Of a stretch of DNA of 64,000 bases, positions 25,573 to 34,010 are shown one piece after another. The stretch comes from Chania multitudinisentens RB-25. GTDB lineage: Bacteria; Pseudomonadota; Gammaproteobacteria; Enterobacterales; Enterobacteriaceae. Made by a program: the position numbers and the translations under genes. The notes under the pieces were generated by a model, which ran no database searches, had not been told where the DNA came from, and saw only the letters and a program-made list of their open reading frames with translations. The DNA is taken from the NCBI RefSeq assembly GCF_000520015.2, contig NZ_CP007044.2, forward strand, positions 1,736,001 through 1,800,000. Direction: 5' to 3'. The first letter of the stretch is position 1; every line of letters starts with the position of its first letter.

Positions 25573-26966
25573 TGGCGCTCTCCACGGCTAGTGAGATACA
25601 GGCCGTAACCTGCCAGGCTGATCAGGAAGGAGACGAATAACCCCAGGCTGGAATCGGCAAACAGGCCTTTTGCCAACGGGCCGTCGATAAAGCCGGTTTT
25701 GGTTACCAGCAGTCCGCACAAGGCACCCAGGAACCAGCAAAACAGGGGAACTTTACGCACTCCGCGATTCTGACCATGCAGGCCGTAGAGGGCATTGGCA
25801 TCGTAACCATGGTGGCGGCGCAGTTTGACGTAGTCGAGGATGAAAATTGCGGCCCAGGCAGACAGGAAAACGCCGCAAAACACCAGGAAGGAGATGAATG
25901 GCCCCAGGAAGTCTTCAGAAATAAACAGCACGTAGATGGCAATGCCGAGCACCAGTAACGCATCGATAGATACCGCCAGCGGCTGTTTCACCTTCACCCC
26001 CAGCGTCAGCAGATTCAGGCTGGCAGAATAGAGGCTGAGCACTGCGATAGTGACAATCCCGGCGGTGGCGGCCAGCAGATAAGGGATAGCCATCCAGGTT
26101 GGCAGTACTGAACCAATTAGCGCAATCGGGTTGGCGGAACTGGCCAGATCCGGCAGTTGTACCGAAAGCAGGATCCCGGTGAACATCAACAGCATCAGCG
26201 GCAGGCAGGCTCCTCCCACCACGGCGGCAAATATGCTTTTATCCGAAGACTGCGGGCTCTGGTAGCGGCTGTAATCCGCTCCGGCGATGGCCCAACTGAT
26301 GCCCGTTCCGGCGGCAATCACAGAAACCGCGGGCAGAAAGCTGGTCAGCCAGCTGCCGGAGGGCAGCGACAGCACTTTGCCCCACTCGGTGGTGAAAACG
26401 ATATACAGCACCACAATCAGCGTCATAGTACCGAAAATCCGGCTGAACCAGCTTTGCATCCACACCACGGTGTTCTGGCCCAGCAGGCTGACCACAATGG
26501 TCAAACCGCCGAACAGCAACAGGCTGAAGGCGGTGAGGGCATGGCTGGCACTCATGCCCGTGGCCTGGAATAGAGCCGCCAGCGTCAGGGTGCCGGTAAT
26601 CACGTTCACCGCTTCCCAGCCCATCAGGTTAATCCAACTGAAAGTGGTGGGCGCAATGTTGCCTTGCAGGCCAAAGATCACCCGCGATAACGTCAGGGTT
26701 GATGTGCGGCCACGTTTACCCGCGAAGCTGGTGTAACCCACCAGAATAAAGCTGGCGACACCGGCCAGAGCGGCTAGGATCGACTGAATAAACGACAGAC
26801 CAAAGGCGACGATCACTGCCCCGTAAACCACACCAAGAATGCCAATATTGGCGGCTGACCATACCCAGAACAGTTCGATAGGTTTAGCGGTTTGCTCGGC
26901 CTCTGGCACGCGATCAATCCCCGTGCTTTCTACTTTCCATGTCTCACTGCGGTTGATTTCACTCAT
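25569..26966 (-). CDS. NCS1-family purine/cytosine permease
   Basis: A 465-residue inner-membrane transporter of the nucleobase:cation symporter-1 family (cytosine-permease-like). About 12 hydrophobic segments are visible, with the family-typical WVWSAANIGILGVVYGA at TM1 and AIAGADYSRYQ in the middle. The ATG at 26966 (MSEINRSE) is preferred: it lies 7 nt after the yegU stop, while a start at 27026 would overlap yegU. In E. coli the operon's transporter is YegT, an MFS nucleoside symporter, so this locus uses an unrelated carrier. The substrate is a nucleobase, nucleoside or related compound (inference). Confidence 0.82.
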   Translation of the reverse strand: MSEINRSETWKVESTGIDRVPEAEQTAKPIELFWVWSAANIGILGVVYGAVIVAFGLSFIQSILAALAGVASFILVGYTSFAGKRGRTSTLTLSRVIFGLQGNIAPTTFSWINLMGWEAVNVITGTLTLAALFQATGMSASHALTAFSLLLFGGLTIVVSLLGQNTVVWMQSWFSRIFGTMTLIVVLYIVFTTEWGKVLSLPSGSWLTSFLPAVSVIAAGTGISWAIAGADYSRYQSPQSSDKSIFAAVVGGACLPLMLLMFTGILLSVQLPDLASSANPIALIGSVLPTWMAIPYLLAATAGIVTIAVLSLYSASLNLLTLGVKVKQPLAVSIDALLVLGIAIYVLFISEDFLGPFISFLVFCGVFLSAWAAIFILDYVKLRRHHGYDANALYGLHGQNRGVRKVPLFCWFLGALCGLLVTKTGFIDGPLAKGLFADSSLGLFVSFLISLAGYGLYLTSRGERQ

Positions 26967-26973
26967 AATGTGT

Positions 26974-27990
26974 TTATCCCTGGTTGCGCAGCCTGGTGAG
27001 AGCCTCTGCGTAAGGCTGAAAATCAATCAGATTGGCGCGGTTGATCCTGTCAATCCATTCCGGCGGGAAAGCGCCAATTCCGTGCAATGCGCCGCAAATT
27101 GCCGTTGCCATGGCTCCGATGGTATCGGTATCGCCACCCAGATTAGCGGCTAGCACGGCACAACGTTGTGGGTCGGTACCCGCCAGTTCAACCAATGCCA
27201 AGGTCATTGGAATGGATTCGATATTGTCCATCCCGGCGCCGAGGGTGTGATACAACTCTGCCAGCGCGTCGGCATCTTGTAGTGTATTGACTTTATTAAC
27301 ATATTCTAACGCCCAAACCAAACGGCGGCTGAGTGATGGGCTGAAAGTGGTAATGTGTTGCTGCTGTACCTGTTCCACTCTGACAGGCAACTCTTGTTTG
27401 ATGGTGGCCCAGTCTGCGCCTTCAATGGCGCGGCTGATTGCCCAGGCGATGGTAAAGGCGCCGGCCACGGCGATATCTGATTTGTGCGTCGGGCTGCATG
27501 CCAGCCTGACCGCATCAATAAACCCAGGCAGATCGGTACTTGGCAGCAGGCAACCCAGGGGAGCTATCCGCATCGCTGCCCCGTTAGTCACACCATTAGC
27601 CGGGATCTCCATGATTGGCGTACCGGCACGCACTGCCAGCAACGCGGCTTTGGAGGTGGGGCCAAGAATGTTTTTATCAAAAGCGTTAACGCGTTCCGCC
27701 CACAACAGGATGTGATGAGCGATGCGTTCCGGCTCAATGCGGCCATTGGCGGCCAGCAGAGCCTCCATCAGCGCAACAGCCTGTTGGGTATCATCAGTGT
27801 ATTCCGCGGCGAGAAATTCGTTGGCAGCGATATTCTCTGCCGGGCCGGGCAGGAAATCGTTGATCCAACCAAAATAATGGCGAACCTGCTGCAAAGGCCA
27901 CAGTTCAGACGGCATCCCCATTGCATCCCCTACCGCTTGCCCATAAAGCGTGCCAAGGATGGCAGTATATGTGTGTTTTTTAATTATCAT
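26974..27990 (-). CDS. yegU: ADP-ribosylglycohydrolase-family protein YegU
   Basis: A 338-residue member of the ADP-ribosylglycohydrolase (DraG) family, matching remembered E. coli YegU closely: GTLYGQAVGDAMGMPSELWP, NVLGPTSK-type segment, NGVTNGAAMRIAPLGCLLP and SPTHKSDIAVAGA. The dinuclear metal motifs are present as YTDDTQ near the N-terminus and GGDTDTIGAMATAICG near the C-terminus. The family hydrolyses N-glycosidic bonds to ribose; the substrate of YegU is not established. It heads a three-gene operon divergent from the GntR gene yegW. Confidence 0.88.
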   Translation of the reverse strand: MIIKKHTYTAILGTLYGQAVGDAMGMPSELWPLQQVRHYFGWINDFLPGPAENIAANEFLAAEYTDDTQQAVALMEALLAANGRIEPERIAHHILLWAERVNAFDKNILGPTSKAALLAVRAGTPIMEIPANGVTNGAAMRIAPLGCLLPSTDLPGFIDAVRLACSPTHKSDIAVAGAFTIAWAISRAIEGADWATIKQELPVRVEQVQQQHITTFSPSLSRRLVWALEYVNKVNTLQDADALAELYHTLGAGMDNIESIPMTLALVELAGTDPQRCAVLAANLGGDTDTIGAMATAICGALHGIGAFPPEWIDRINRANLIDFQPYAEALTRLRNQG

Positions 27991-28065
27991 TTAATGGGGT
28001 ATTCTCTTGTGTGAGTACATTTGAGTATAAAAGATATCGATCGCGACATTCGTGCTGAAATAAAT

Positions 28066-28115
28066 CCAATTATAGTCCATTAAATAAAAAATGTGATTCC
28101 AATCCAATTCCAATC
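28066..28115. promoter_or_regulatory. Repeated CCAAT motifs in the yegU-yegW divergent promoter
   Basis: CCAAT occurs at 28066, 28099, 28104 and 28110. Two copies of ATTCCAATC (28096-28104 and 28107-28115) are spaced 11 bp, one helical turn. The cluster lies between the divergent yegU and yegW genes in AT-rich DNA, a plausible YegW-binding area. Confidence 0.35.
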
Positions 28116-28206
28116 AATATAAATCTGAGCAGTGTTGTTATTCTGCACCTGTTAAATATGATAAAAGCAGAGTTTGGGGAGAATACAGAGATCAGAGGCG
28201 GGTTCA

Positions 28207-28944
28207 ATGAATGATTTTATTACCTGGCTAAGTGAACAATTTTTACAGGCTGTGGCGGCACCACGTTATATTCAACTGGCCACGACGGTTGAAATGGCGA
28301 TTAAACAGCATGTATTGGCCGTTGGGGATTTTCTGCCGCCGGAACGCTTAATTGCCGACAGGTTGGATGTGTCGCGGGTCACGGTCAGCAAGGCAATGAA
28401 ATTGTTGGAGGAAAAAGGGCTGATTTCACGTCAGCAGGGCATTGGTACACGCGTTGCGATGCATATTGGTTATTCCCTCAACCAGGATCATGGTTTTACC
28501 GCTCAGCTGTTGCGTAATGGTAGCAATGTCAGTAATCAATGGCTGTTGCGTACCCGTATGATTGCTCCAGCCCACGTCGCGAAAGCGTTGGAAATGGAGA
28601 ATAGCCACAGTATGGTGGTCAAGCTGCGCCGTCTGCGGTTGGTGGATGGAAATCCGGTTTCACTGGAGACCACCTATATTCCACCGCATTTTCTACCCGA
28701 CCCGGAATTACTGGAACATTCACTTTATGCCCTGTGGCAGTCGCGCGGTATTGTGCCAGAAGGGCGGCATTTCCTGTTGACGGCGGTTGCCAGCAGTGAG
28801 GAGATTGCCAGCCTGCTCAATGTGCAAAGCGGCATGCCGTTATTGCGGATTGTTCAGACCAGCCGCAATGCCAAGGGCGAGGTACTGGAGTTTAGCGAAA
28901 CCCTGTGCCGCAGCGATGTGTACGAGTTTGAAGTCAATAGCTGA
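28207..28944 (+). CDS. yegW: GntR/HutC-family regulator YegW
   Basis: A 245-residue GntR regulator. The N-terminal winged helix is seen in LPPERLIADRLDVSRVTVSK then LEEKGLISRQQGIGTRV, and the C-terminus is a UTRA ligand-binding domain (about residues 95-235, with LRRLRLVDGNPVSLETTYIP). The length and position next to yegU match E. coli YegW. The ATG at 28207 follows a purine-rich GAGGCGGG; an ATG at 28174 adds 11 unmatched residues. It probably controls the divergent yegU-permease-yegV operon and senses its sugar or nucleoside. Confidence 0.85.
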   Translation: MNDFITWLSEQFLQAVAAPRYIQLATTVEMAIKQHVLAVGDFLPPERLIADRLDVSRVTVSKAMKLLEEKGLISRQQGIGTRVAMHIGYSLNQDHGFTAQLLRNGSNVSNQWLLRTRMIAPAHVAKALEMENSHSMVVKLRRLRLVDGNPVSLETTYIPPHFLPDPELLEHSLYALWQSRGIVPEGRHFLLTAVASSEEIASLLNVQSGMPLLRIVQTSRNAKGEVLEFSETLCRSDVYEFEVNS

Positions 28945-29032
28945 GTAATCTGAGAAATAACCATGCTCTTTTGGCAACGAGTGCGTATAATCGCCGCCCG
29001 GCGATAAATTAACCTGCACAAGAGTATCCGTA

Positions 29033-31201
29033 ATGAGCACCACCAGCCTGATCCAACCTGAACGTGAACTGTTCTCTTATAAGCCTTATTGGGCTGAATG
29101 TTTTGGCCCTGCGCCGTTTTTGCCCATGTCGCGCGAAGAAATGGACCAACTGGGTTGGGACAGTTGCGATGTGATCATTATCAGCGGTGATGCTTATGTT
29201 GATCATCCCAGTTTTGGTATGGCGATTATTGGCCGCATGCTGGAAGCACAGGGTTTCCGCGTGGGGATCATTGCTCAACCGGACTGGAGCAATAAAGACG
29301 ATTTTATGCGCCTGGGTAAACCGAACCTGTTCTTTGGCATTACTGCTGGCAACATGGATTCGATGATCAACCGCTACACCGCCGATCGTAAATTGCGCCA
29401 TGACGACGCTTATACGGCGGGCAATGAGGGGGGCAAACGCCCGGATCGCGCCACGCTGGTGTACAGCCAACGTTGTAAAGAAGCTTATAAAGAAGTGCCC
29501 ATCGTTTTAGGCGGTATCGAAGCCAGCCTGCGCCGTATTGCGCACTATGACTACTGGTCGGATACCGTGCGCCGTTCAGTCTTGGTGGATTCCAAGGCCG
29601 ATATCCTGATTTACGGCAACGGTGAACGCCCGTTAGTGGAGTTGGCGCACCGTCTGGCTGCGGGTGAAAAAATTCAGGATATTCATGATATCCGCAACAC
29701 CGCTGTGATGCGCAAGCAGCCGTTACCGGGCTGGAGCGGGGTCGATTCCACCCGGCTGGATAAACCGGGCCGCATTGAGCCGATCCCGAACCCCTACGGC
29801 GAAGAATTGCCTTGTGCCGACGGCAGCCAGCCGGTGCCGGAAGCCAAACCGGTTACCGTGCGCGCCGCCAAGCCGAAACCCTGGGAAAAAACCTATGTGC
29901 TGCTGCCTTCTTTTGAGAAGGTGAAGGCGGACAAAGTGCTGTATGCCCACGCCTCGCGTATTCTGCACCATGAAACCAACCCTGGTTGCGCCCGGGCGTT
30001 AATGCAAAAGCATGGCGATCGCTATGTGTGGATCAACCCACCGGCGATCCCGCTGACCACGCCAGAAATGGACAGCGTTTTTGGCCTGCCCTATCAGCGT
30101 ATTCCGCATCCGGCCTATGGCGAAGCCCGTATTCCGGCCTATGACATGATCCGTTTCTCGGTAAACATCATGCGCGGTTGCTACGGCGGCTGTTCGTTCT
30201 GTTCGATCACCGAGCATGAAGGGCGCATCATCCAGAGCCGCTCAGAGGATTCGATTGTTCGTGAAATCGAGGAGATCCGCGACAAAGTGCCGGGTTTCAC
30301 CGGGGTGATTTCCGATCTAGGTGGCCCCACTGCCAACATGTATATGCTGCGCTGCACCAATCCGCGTGCGGAGCAGACCTGCCGCCGTGCGTCCTGTGTC
30401 TATCCAGAAATCTGTACTTACATGGATACCAACCACGAACCGACCATCAAGCTCTATCGCCGTGCCCGTGAACTGACGGGTATCAAGAAGATCCTGATTG
30501 CTTCTGGCGTGCGTTACGATCTGGCGGTGGAAGATCCGCGCTATATCAAGGAATTGGCGAGCCACCACGTGGGCGGTTACCTGAAAATTGCCCCGGAACA
30601 TACCGAAGAAGGGCCGTTGTCGAAGATGATGAAGCCGGGTATGGGCAGCTATGATCGCTTCAAACAACTGTTCGATCAGTATTCCAAGCAGGCGGGTAAA
30701 GAGCAGTATCTGATCCCTTACTTCATCTCTGCACACCCAGGTACTCAGGATGAGGATATGGTGAATATGGCATTGTGGCTGAAGAAGCACCGTTTCCGCC
30801 TCGATCAGGTGCAGAACTTCTATCCTTCGCCGATGGCTAACTCCACCACTATGTATTACAGCGGTAAAAACCCCTTGGGCAAGGTGGGTTACAAGAGTGA
30901 AGACGTCTATATCCCGCGCGGTGAGCGCCAGCGCCGCCTGCATAAAGCACTGCTGCGTTACCACGATCCGGCCAACTGGCCGCTGATCCGCAGTGCCTTG
31001 GAAGAAATGGGGATGAAACATCTGATTGGCAGCCGGCGTGAATGCCTGGTGCCTGCGCCAAGCATTGACGAACAGCGTGAGGCTAAGCGCCTACAGCGCC
31101 GTACTCGCCCGGCGTTGACCAAACATACCGATATCACCCGCCAGCGCACGCCGTCGAATAAACCACCGGCGCGCAAACCGCTGCGCAGCGGCAAAGCGTA
31201 A
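29033..31201 (+). CDS. ygiQ: Radical SAM protein YgiQ
   Basis: A 722-residue UPF0313-family radical SAM protein. The iron-sulfur motif CX3CX2C is present as GCYGGCSFCS around residue 382. An N-terminal region with a B12-binding-like fold precedes it, and a basic C-terminal tail (RKPLRSGKA) follows. The reaction catalysed is unknown. In E. coli ygiQ lies directly beside ftsP; here the xap and yeg genes are between them. A TATAAT hexamer at 28986-28991 may be its -10 box. Confidence 0.93.
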   Translation: MSTTSLIQPERELFSYKPYWAECFGPAPFLPMSREEMDQLGWDSCDVIIISGDAYVDHPSFGMAIIGRMLEAQGFRVGIIAQPDWSNKDDFMRLGKPNLFFGITAGNMDSMINRYTADRKLRHDDAYTAGNEGGKRPDRATLVYSQRCKEAYKEVPIVLGGIEASLRRIAHYDYWSDTVRRSVLVDSKADILIYGNGERPLVELAHRLAAGEKIQDIHDIRNTAVMRKQPLPGWSGVDSTRLDKPGRIEPIPNPYGEELPCADGSQPVPEAKPVTVRAAKPKPWEKTYVLLPSFEKVKADKVLYAHASRILHHETNPGCARALMQKHGDRYVWINPPAIPLTTPEMDSVFGLPYQRIPHPAYGEARIPAYDMIRFSVNIMRGCYGGCSFCSITEHEGRIIQSRSEDSIVREIEEIRDKVPGFTGVISDLGGPTANMYMLRCTNPRAEQTCRRASCVYPEICTYMDTNHEPTIKLYRRARELTGIKKILIASGVRYDLAVEDPRYIKELASHHVGGYLKIAPEHTEEGPLSKMMKPGMGSYDRFKQLFDQYSKQAGKEQYLIPYFISAHPGTQDEDMVNMALWLKKHRFRLDQVQNFYPSPMANSTTMYYSGKNPLGKVGYKSEDVYIPRGERQRRLHKALLRYHDPANWPLIRSALEEMGMKHLIGSRRECLVPAPSIDEQREAKRLQRRTRPALTKHTDITRQRTPSNKPPARKPLRSGKA

Positions 31202-31216
31202 GATTCAGTTTGAAGC

Positions 31217-31244
31217 AGGGGGAGCCAATGGCTCCTCTTTTTTA
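31217..31244 (+). terminator. Rho-independent terminator of ygiQ
   Basis: GGAGCC-AAT-GGCTCC followed by TCTTTTTT lies just after the ygiQ stop codon. Confidence 0.85.
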
Positions 31245-31254
31245 TGCTGGCATT

Positions 31255-31863
31255 TTACAACTGGCTATACGCTGCTTCGACCTTGGCCATGTAACGTGGC
31301 GCCTGCGGTGAAGGGTGGTGTTGGCGCACGTGCCAGTGAAACGCGGCTGGTGACAGATTGTTGATCATGCTGATGGCTTTCTGGCGATCGCTGGAGAAAG
31401 TACGCAGCAGAGCACCGGCGCCATTGGCATAGGCCACTTCGGTGGCATAGCGTAAGGTGACCGGATTATCGATCCCGCCGAGTTGCCGTTGCAGTGAGGC
31501 CAAATAAGCGGTACCGAGGTCGATGTTGATTTCTGGATCGCGCAGTTGGTTGTCGTCTGGGCAGCCACTTTTGCCTTTAAAGCGGTAGGCATCACAGCCG
31601 GCGCTACCGGCCTTGAGCTGCATCAGGCCGATGGCATTGGATTTACTGACTGCATTGGGGTTAAAGCTTGATTCCACCTGAATCATTGCGGTGATGAGCT
31701 TTTTGTCGATACCGTATTGACCCGCCGCATCTTCAATTGCGCTTTGGTAAGAACGGGGTTCGTAGCCGTAGTTGTTATGGGGTTTGTTATCTGCACAACC
31801 TGCCAGCAGTAGCATAAGGCACACCATGCTCAGGCGAAACCGAACCAAGAGAGAGAGTTTCAT
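31255..31863 (-). CDS. mltE: Membrane-bound endolytic murein transglycosylase MltE (EmtA)
   Basis: A 202-residue outer-membrane lipoprotein that cleaves peptidoglycan glycan strands internally. A signal peptide ends in the lipobox LLLAGC (Cys near residue 23). The SLT fold carries the catalytic glutamate in MIQVESSFNPNAVSKSNAIG, followed by LMQLK and YANGAGALLRTFSSD, which match E. coli EmtA. It is about the family's usual length and converges with ygiQ. Confidence 0.92.
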   Translation of the reverse strand: MKLSLLVRFRLSMVCLMLLLAGCADNKPHNNYGYEPRSYQSAIEDAAGQYGIDKKLITAMIQVESSFNPNAVSKSNAIGLMQLKAGSAGCDAYRFKGKSGCPDDNQLRDPEINIDLGTAYLASLQRQLGGIDNPVTLRYATEVAYANGAGALLRTFSSDRQKAISMINNLSPAAFHWHVRQHHPSPQAPRYMAKVEAAYSQL

Positions 31864-31940
31864 GGTGCTCCTTGTGATGGTGAACGATGAGATAGCCTGA
31901 TTGTAGCGGAATAAAAGTGATTGGGCATAGGCTGCGGTTA

Positions 31941-31968
31941 GAATAAGGGCCGACGATATATCGGCCCT
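31941..31968 (-). terminator. Terminator of dkgA
   Basis: An 8-bp stem (AGGGCCGA / TCGGCCCT) with a 7-nt loop is followed on the minus strand by TTATTC, 6 nt beyond the dkgA stop. Confidence 0.7.
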
Positions 31969-31973
31969 GGAGA

Positions 31974-32789
31974 TTACATCGACTCTGGATCCGGCCCCAA
32001 ACGGTTACCGATATCCAGTTTGGTAATCTCGTTCAGTTCGTCTTTATCCATTTTGAAATCAAATACCTCAAAGTTTTCGCGAATACGTGCTGGCGTGACC
32101 GATTTCGGGATCACGATCAGCCCGCTGTCCAGATGCCAGCGCACCACGATCTGCGCCGGGGTCTTGCCGTACTTTTCTGCCAATCGCTTGATGATGGCCT
32201 GATCGAAAACACCTTCACCGCCTTGTGCCAATGGGCTCCAAGACTCAGTGGCGATCTGATGCGTAGCGTTCCAGGCACGTAGCTGGCGCTGTTGCAGCAT
32301 CGGGTGCAGTTCGATCTGATTGATCACCGGTGCAGTATTGGTTTCGTCCAACAGGCGTTGTAGGTGAGGCGTGTGGAAGTTACATACCCCGATGCTTTTT
32401 GCCAGCCCTTGCTCACGCAGTTTGATCAAACCGCGCCAGGCAGCGACATACTGATCCTGTGCCGGTGTTGGCCAGTGGATCAGATACAGATCGACATAAT
32501 CCAGCCGCAACTTTTTCAGGCTGGTTTCCAGCGCGGCCTGAGGGTTACCCTGATCGTCATTCCACAGTTTGGTGGTGATAAACAGTTCGCTGCGCGGGAT
32601 CGCGGTGGATTGCAGTGCGTTACCCACCCCTTCCTCGTTTTTGTAGATCGCAGCAGTATCAATGGAACGATAACCCACCTCCAGCGCCTTGGCGACAGCA
32701 TGAGTGGTTTCTTCAATGGTGGCCTGCCAAACGCCGAGACCCAGTTGCGGCATCAGGCGGCCATCGTGGAGTTTGATGATAGGTTGCAT
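31974..32789 (-). CDS. dkgA: 2,5-diketo-D-gluconate reductase A / methylglyoxal reductase DkgA
   Basis: An NADPH-dependent aldo-keto reductase that reduces 2,5-diketogluconate, methylglyoxal and other aldehydes. The 271 residues show the catalytic tetrad context: YRSIDTAAIYKNEEGVG (Asp and Tyr), TTKLWND (Lys) and YLIHWPTP (His), plus the C-terminal IPKSVTPARIRENF cofactor motif. It is the last gene of a minus-strand group yqhD, alcohol dehydrogenase, dkgA. In E. coli YqhC activates yqhD-dkgA. Confidence 0.92.
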   Translation of the reverse strand: MQPIIKLHDGRLMPQLGLGVWQATIEETTHAVAKALEVGYRSIDTAAIYKNEEGVGNALQSTAIPRSELFITTKLWNDDQGNPQAALETSLKKLRLDYVDLYLIHWPTPAQDQYVAAWRGLIKLREQGLAKSIGVCNFHTPHLQRLLDETNTAPVINQIELHPMLQQRQLRAWNATHQIATESWSPLAQGGEGVFDQAIIKRLAEKYGKTPAQIVVRWHLDSGLIVIPKSVTPARIRENFEVFDFKMDKDELNEITKLDIGNRLGPDPESM

Positions 32790-32822
32790 GTGCTATCTCC
32801 TTAATGACAATTTCCAGGTTAA

Positions 32823-33872
32823 CTAAGCGTGCATGTCTAAAACGATACGATAGCGCGTTTTGCCCGCTTCCAGATGTGCCATCGCATCGTTCACCTTACT
32901 GAGTGGAAAATGTTCCACTTGCGGTTCAATGCCGTGCCGGGCGCAGAACGCCAACATATCCGCCAACCGCGAAGGTGCACCGGTTGGGGACGCGGAAAGC
33001 TCCGCCTGTTTGCTGATAAACGCAAACACCTGCACTGGTACCGGATCGGGCACTGCACCGACGAAGTGCAGGCGGCCTTTTGGTGCCAGCGTATCGAGGA
33101 AGGCGCTCCAATCCAGCGAAGCGCTGGCCGTGACCAGAATAAAATCGAGCTGGTTGGCAATCGCCTGTAGCGCCGTATTGTCATTACTGGCGACGACGCG
33201 ATGTGCTCCCAGTGCCAGTGCTTCGTCACGCTTGCTGTTAGACGAAGTAAAGGCAGTGACTTCACAGCCCCAGGCGTGCATAAAGCGGATTGCCATATGC
33301 CCCAAACCGCCGATACCCACCACGCCGACACGCTGAGTCGGACGTATATCGTATTGCAGCAAAGGGTTGAAAACCGTGATCCCTCCGCAGAACAGCGGCC
33401 CGGCGCTGGTGACATCAATCCCTTCCGGCAGTGGAATAGCCCAGGCCCAATGGCTACGGATACGATCGGCAAAACCACCGTGACGACCAATGATGGTAGG
33501 CTGTACTTCATGACACAAATGTTGATCGCCAGACATACAGGGGTGGCAGTGCATACAACTGCCGCGGTTCCAGCCAACGCCCACTATCTGGCCGATTTTC
33601 AGCCCTTTGTTTTGTGCATGAGTACCGAGCTTGACTACTCTGCCAACCACTTCATGGCCCGGAACGAACGGATAGCGGGTGATACCCCATTCATTTTTCA
33701 GCATGGATAAATCAGAGTGGCAGACGCCGCAATAGTCGATCGCAACGTCGATTTCATCATCGCCCAACTCTCCGGCGTTGAAACTGAACGGCTCGAGAGG
33801 CTTTCCTTGGCCGGTTGAAGCCCAGCCATGAATGGTATTGTCAGAAAAAGTGCTGGATTGGTTCGCCATCAT
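32823..33872 (-). CDS. Zinc-dependent NAD(P) alcohol dehydrogenase, YahK/cinnamyl-type
   Basis: A 349-residue medium-chain zinc alcohol dehydrogenase. The catalytic-zinc ligands are in DYCGVCHSDLSML and PGHEVVGRV. The structural zinc site is intact, with the four cysteines of GSCMHCHPCMSGDQHLC. The nucleotide loop is GVVGIGGLGHMAIRF. Members of this subgroup (YahK, AdhA) reduce a wide range of aldehydes with NADPH. It sits between yqhD and dkgA, which are adjacent in E. coli, so it is an added aldehyde reductase in that locus. The start is either of two adjacent ATG codons at 33872 and 33869. Confidence 0.88.
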   Translation of the reverse strand: MMANQSSTFSDNTIHGWASTGQGKPLEPFSFNAGELGDDEIDVAIDYCGVCHSDLSMLKNEWGITRYPFVPGHEVVGRVVKLGTHAQNKGLKIGQIVGVGWNRGSCMHCHPCMSGDQHLCHEVQPTIIGRHGGFADRIRSHWAWAIPLPEGIDVTSAGPLFCGGITVFNPLLQYDIRPTQRVGVVGIGGLGHMAIRFMHAWGCEVTAFTSSNSKRDEALALGAHRVVASNDNTALQAIANQLDFILVTASASLDWSAFLDTLAPKGRLHFVGAVPDPVPVQVFAFISKQAELSASPTGAPSRLADMLAFCARHGIEPQVEHFPLSKVNDAMAHLEAGKTRYRIVLDMHA

Positions 33873-33937
33873 ATTCTCCCATTGGTTAACGAGACGATTT
33901 CATGTGATGCGATCGAAAGTGCAGGTGAAGCGTAGGA

Positions 33938-33964
33938 CTGTGCCCGGCGATCGACCGGGCACAG
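33938..33964 (-). terminator. Hairpin downstream of yqhD
   Basis: A 10-bp stem (CTGTGCCCGG / CCGGGCACAG) with a 7-nt loop lies 47 nt after the yqhD stop and before the alcohol dehydrogenase start. There is no T run; it may partly separate the two genes. Confidence 0.4.
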
Positions 33965-34010
33965 AGAACAGTCAGAAACTAAAGCCTAGCAGGAAATGGC
34001 AAGGTAGTGA

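Noticed and set aside
30317..31021. 234-codon minus-strand frame inside ygiQ
   Set aside because: Antisense to a conserved radical SAM gene.
32891..33577. 228-codon minus-strand frame overlapping the zinc alcohol dehydrogenase
   Set aside because: A shifted frame of the same gene; the dehydrogenase frame has all zinc ligands and cofactor motifs.
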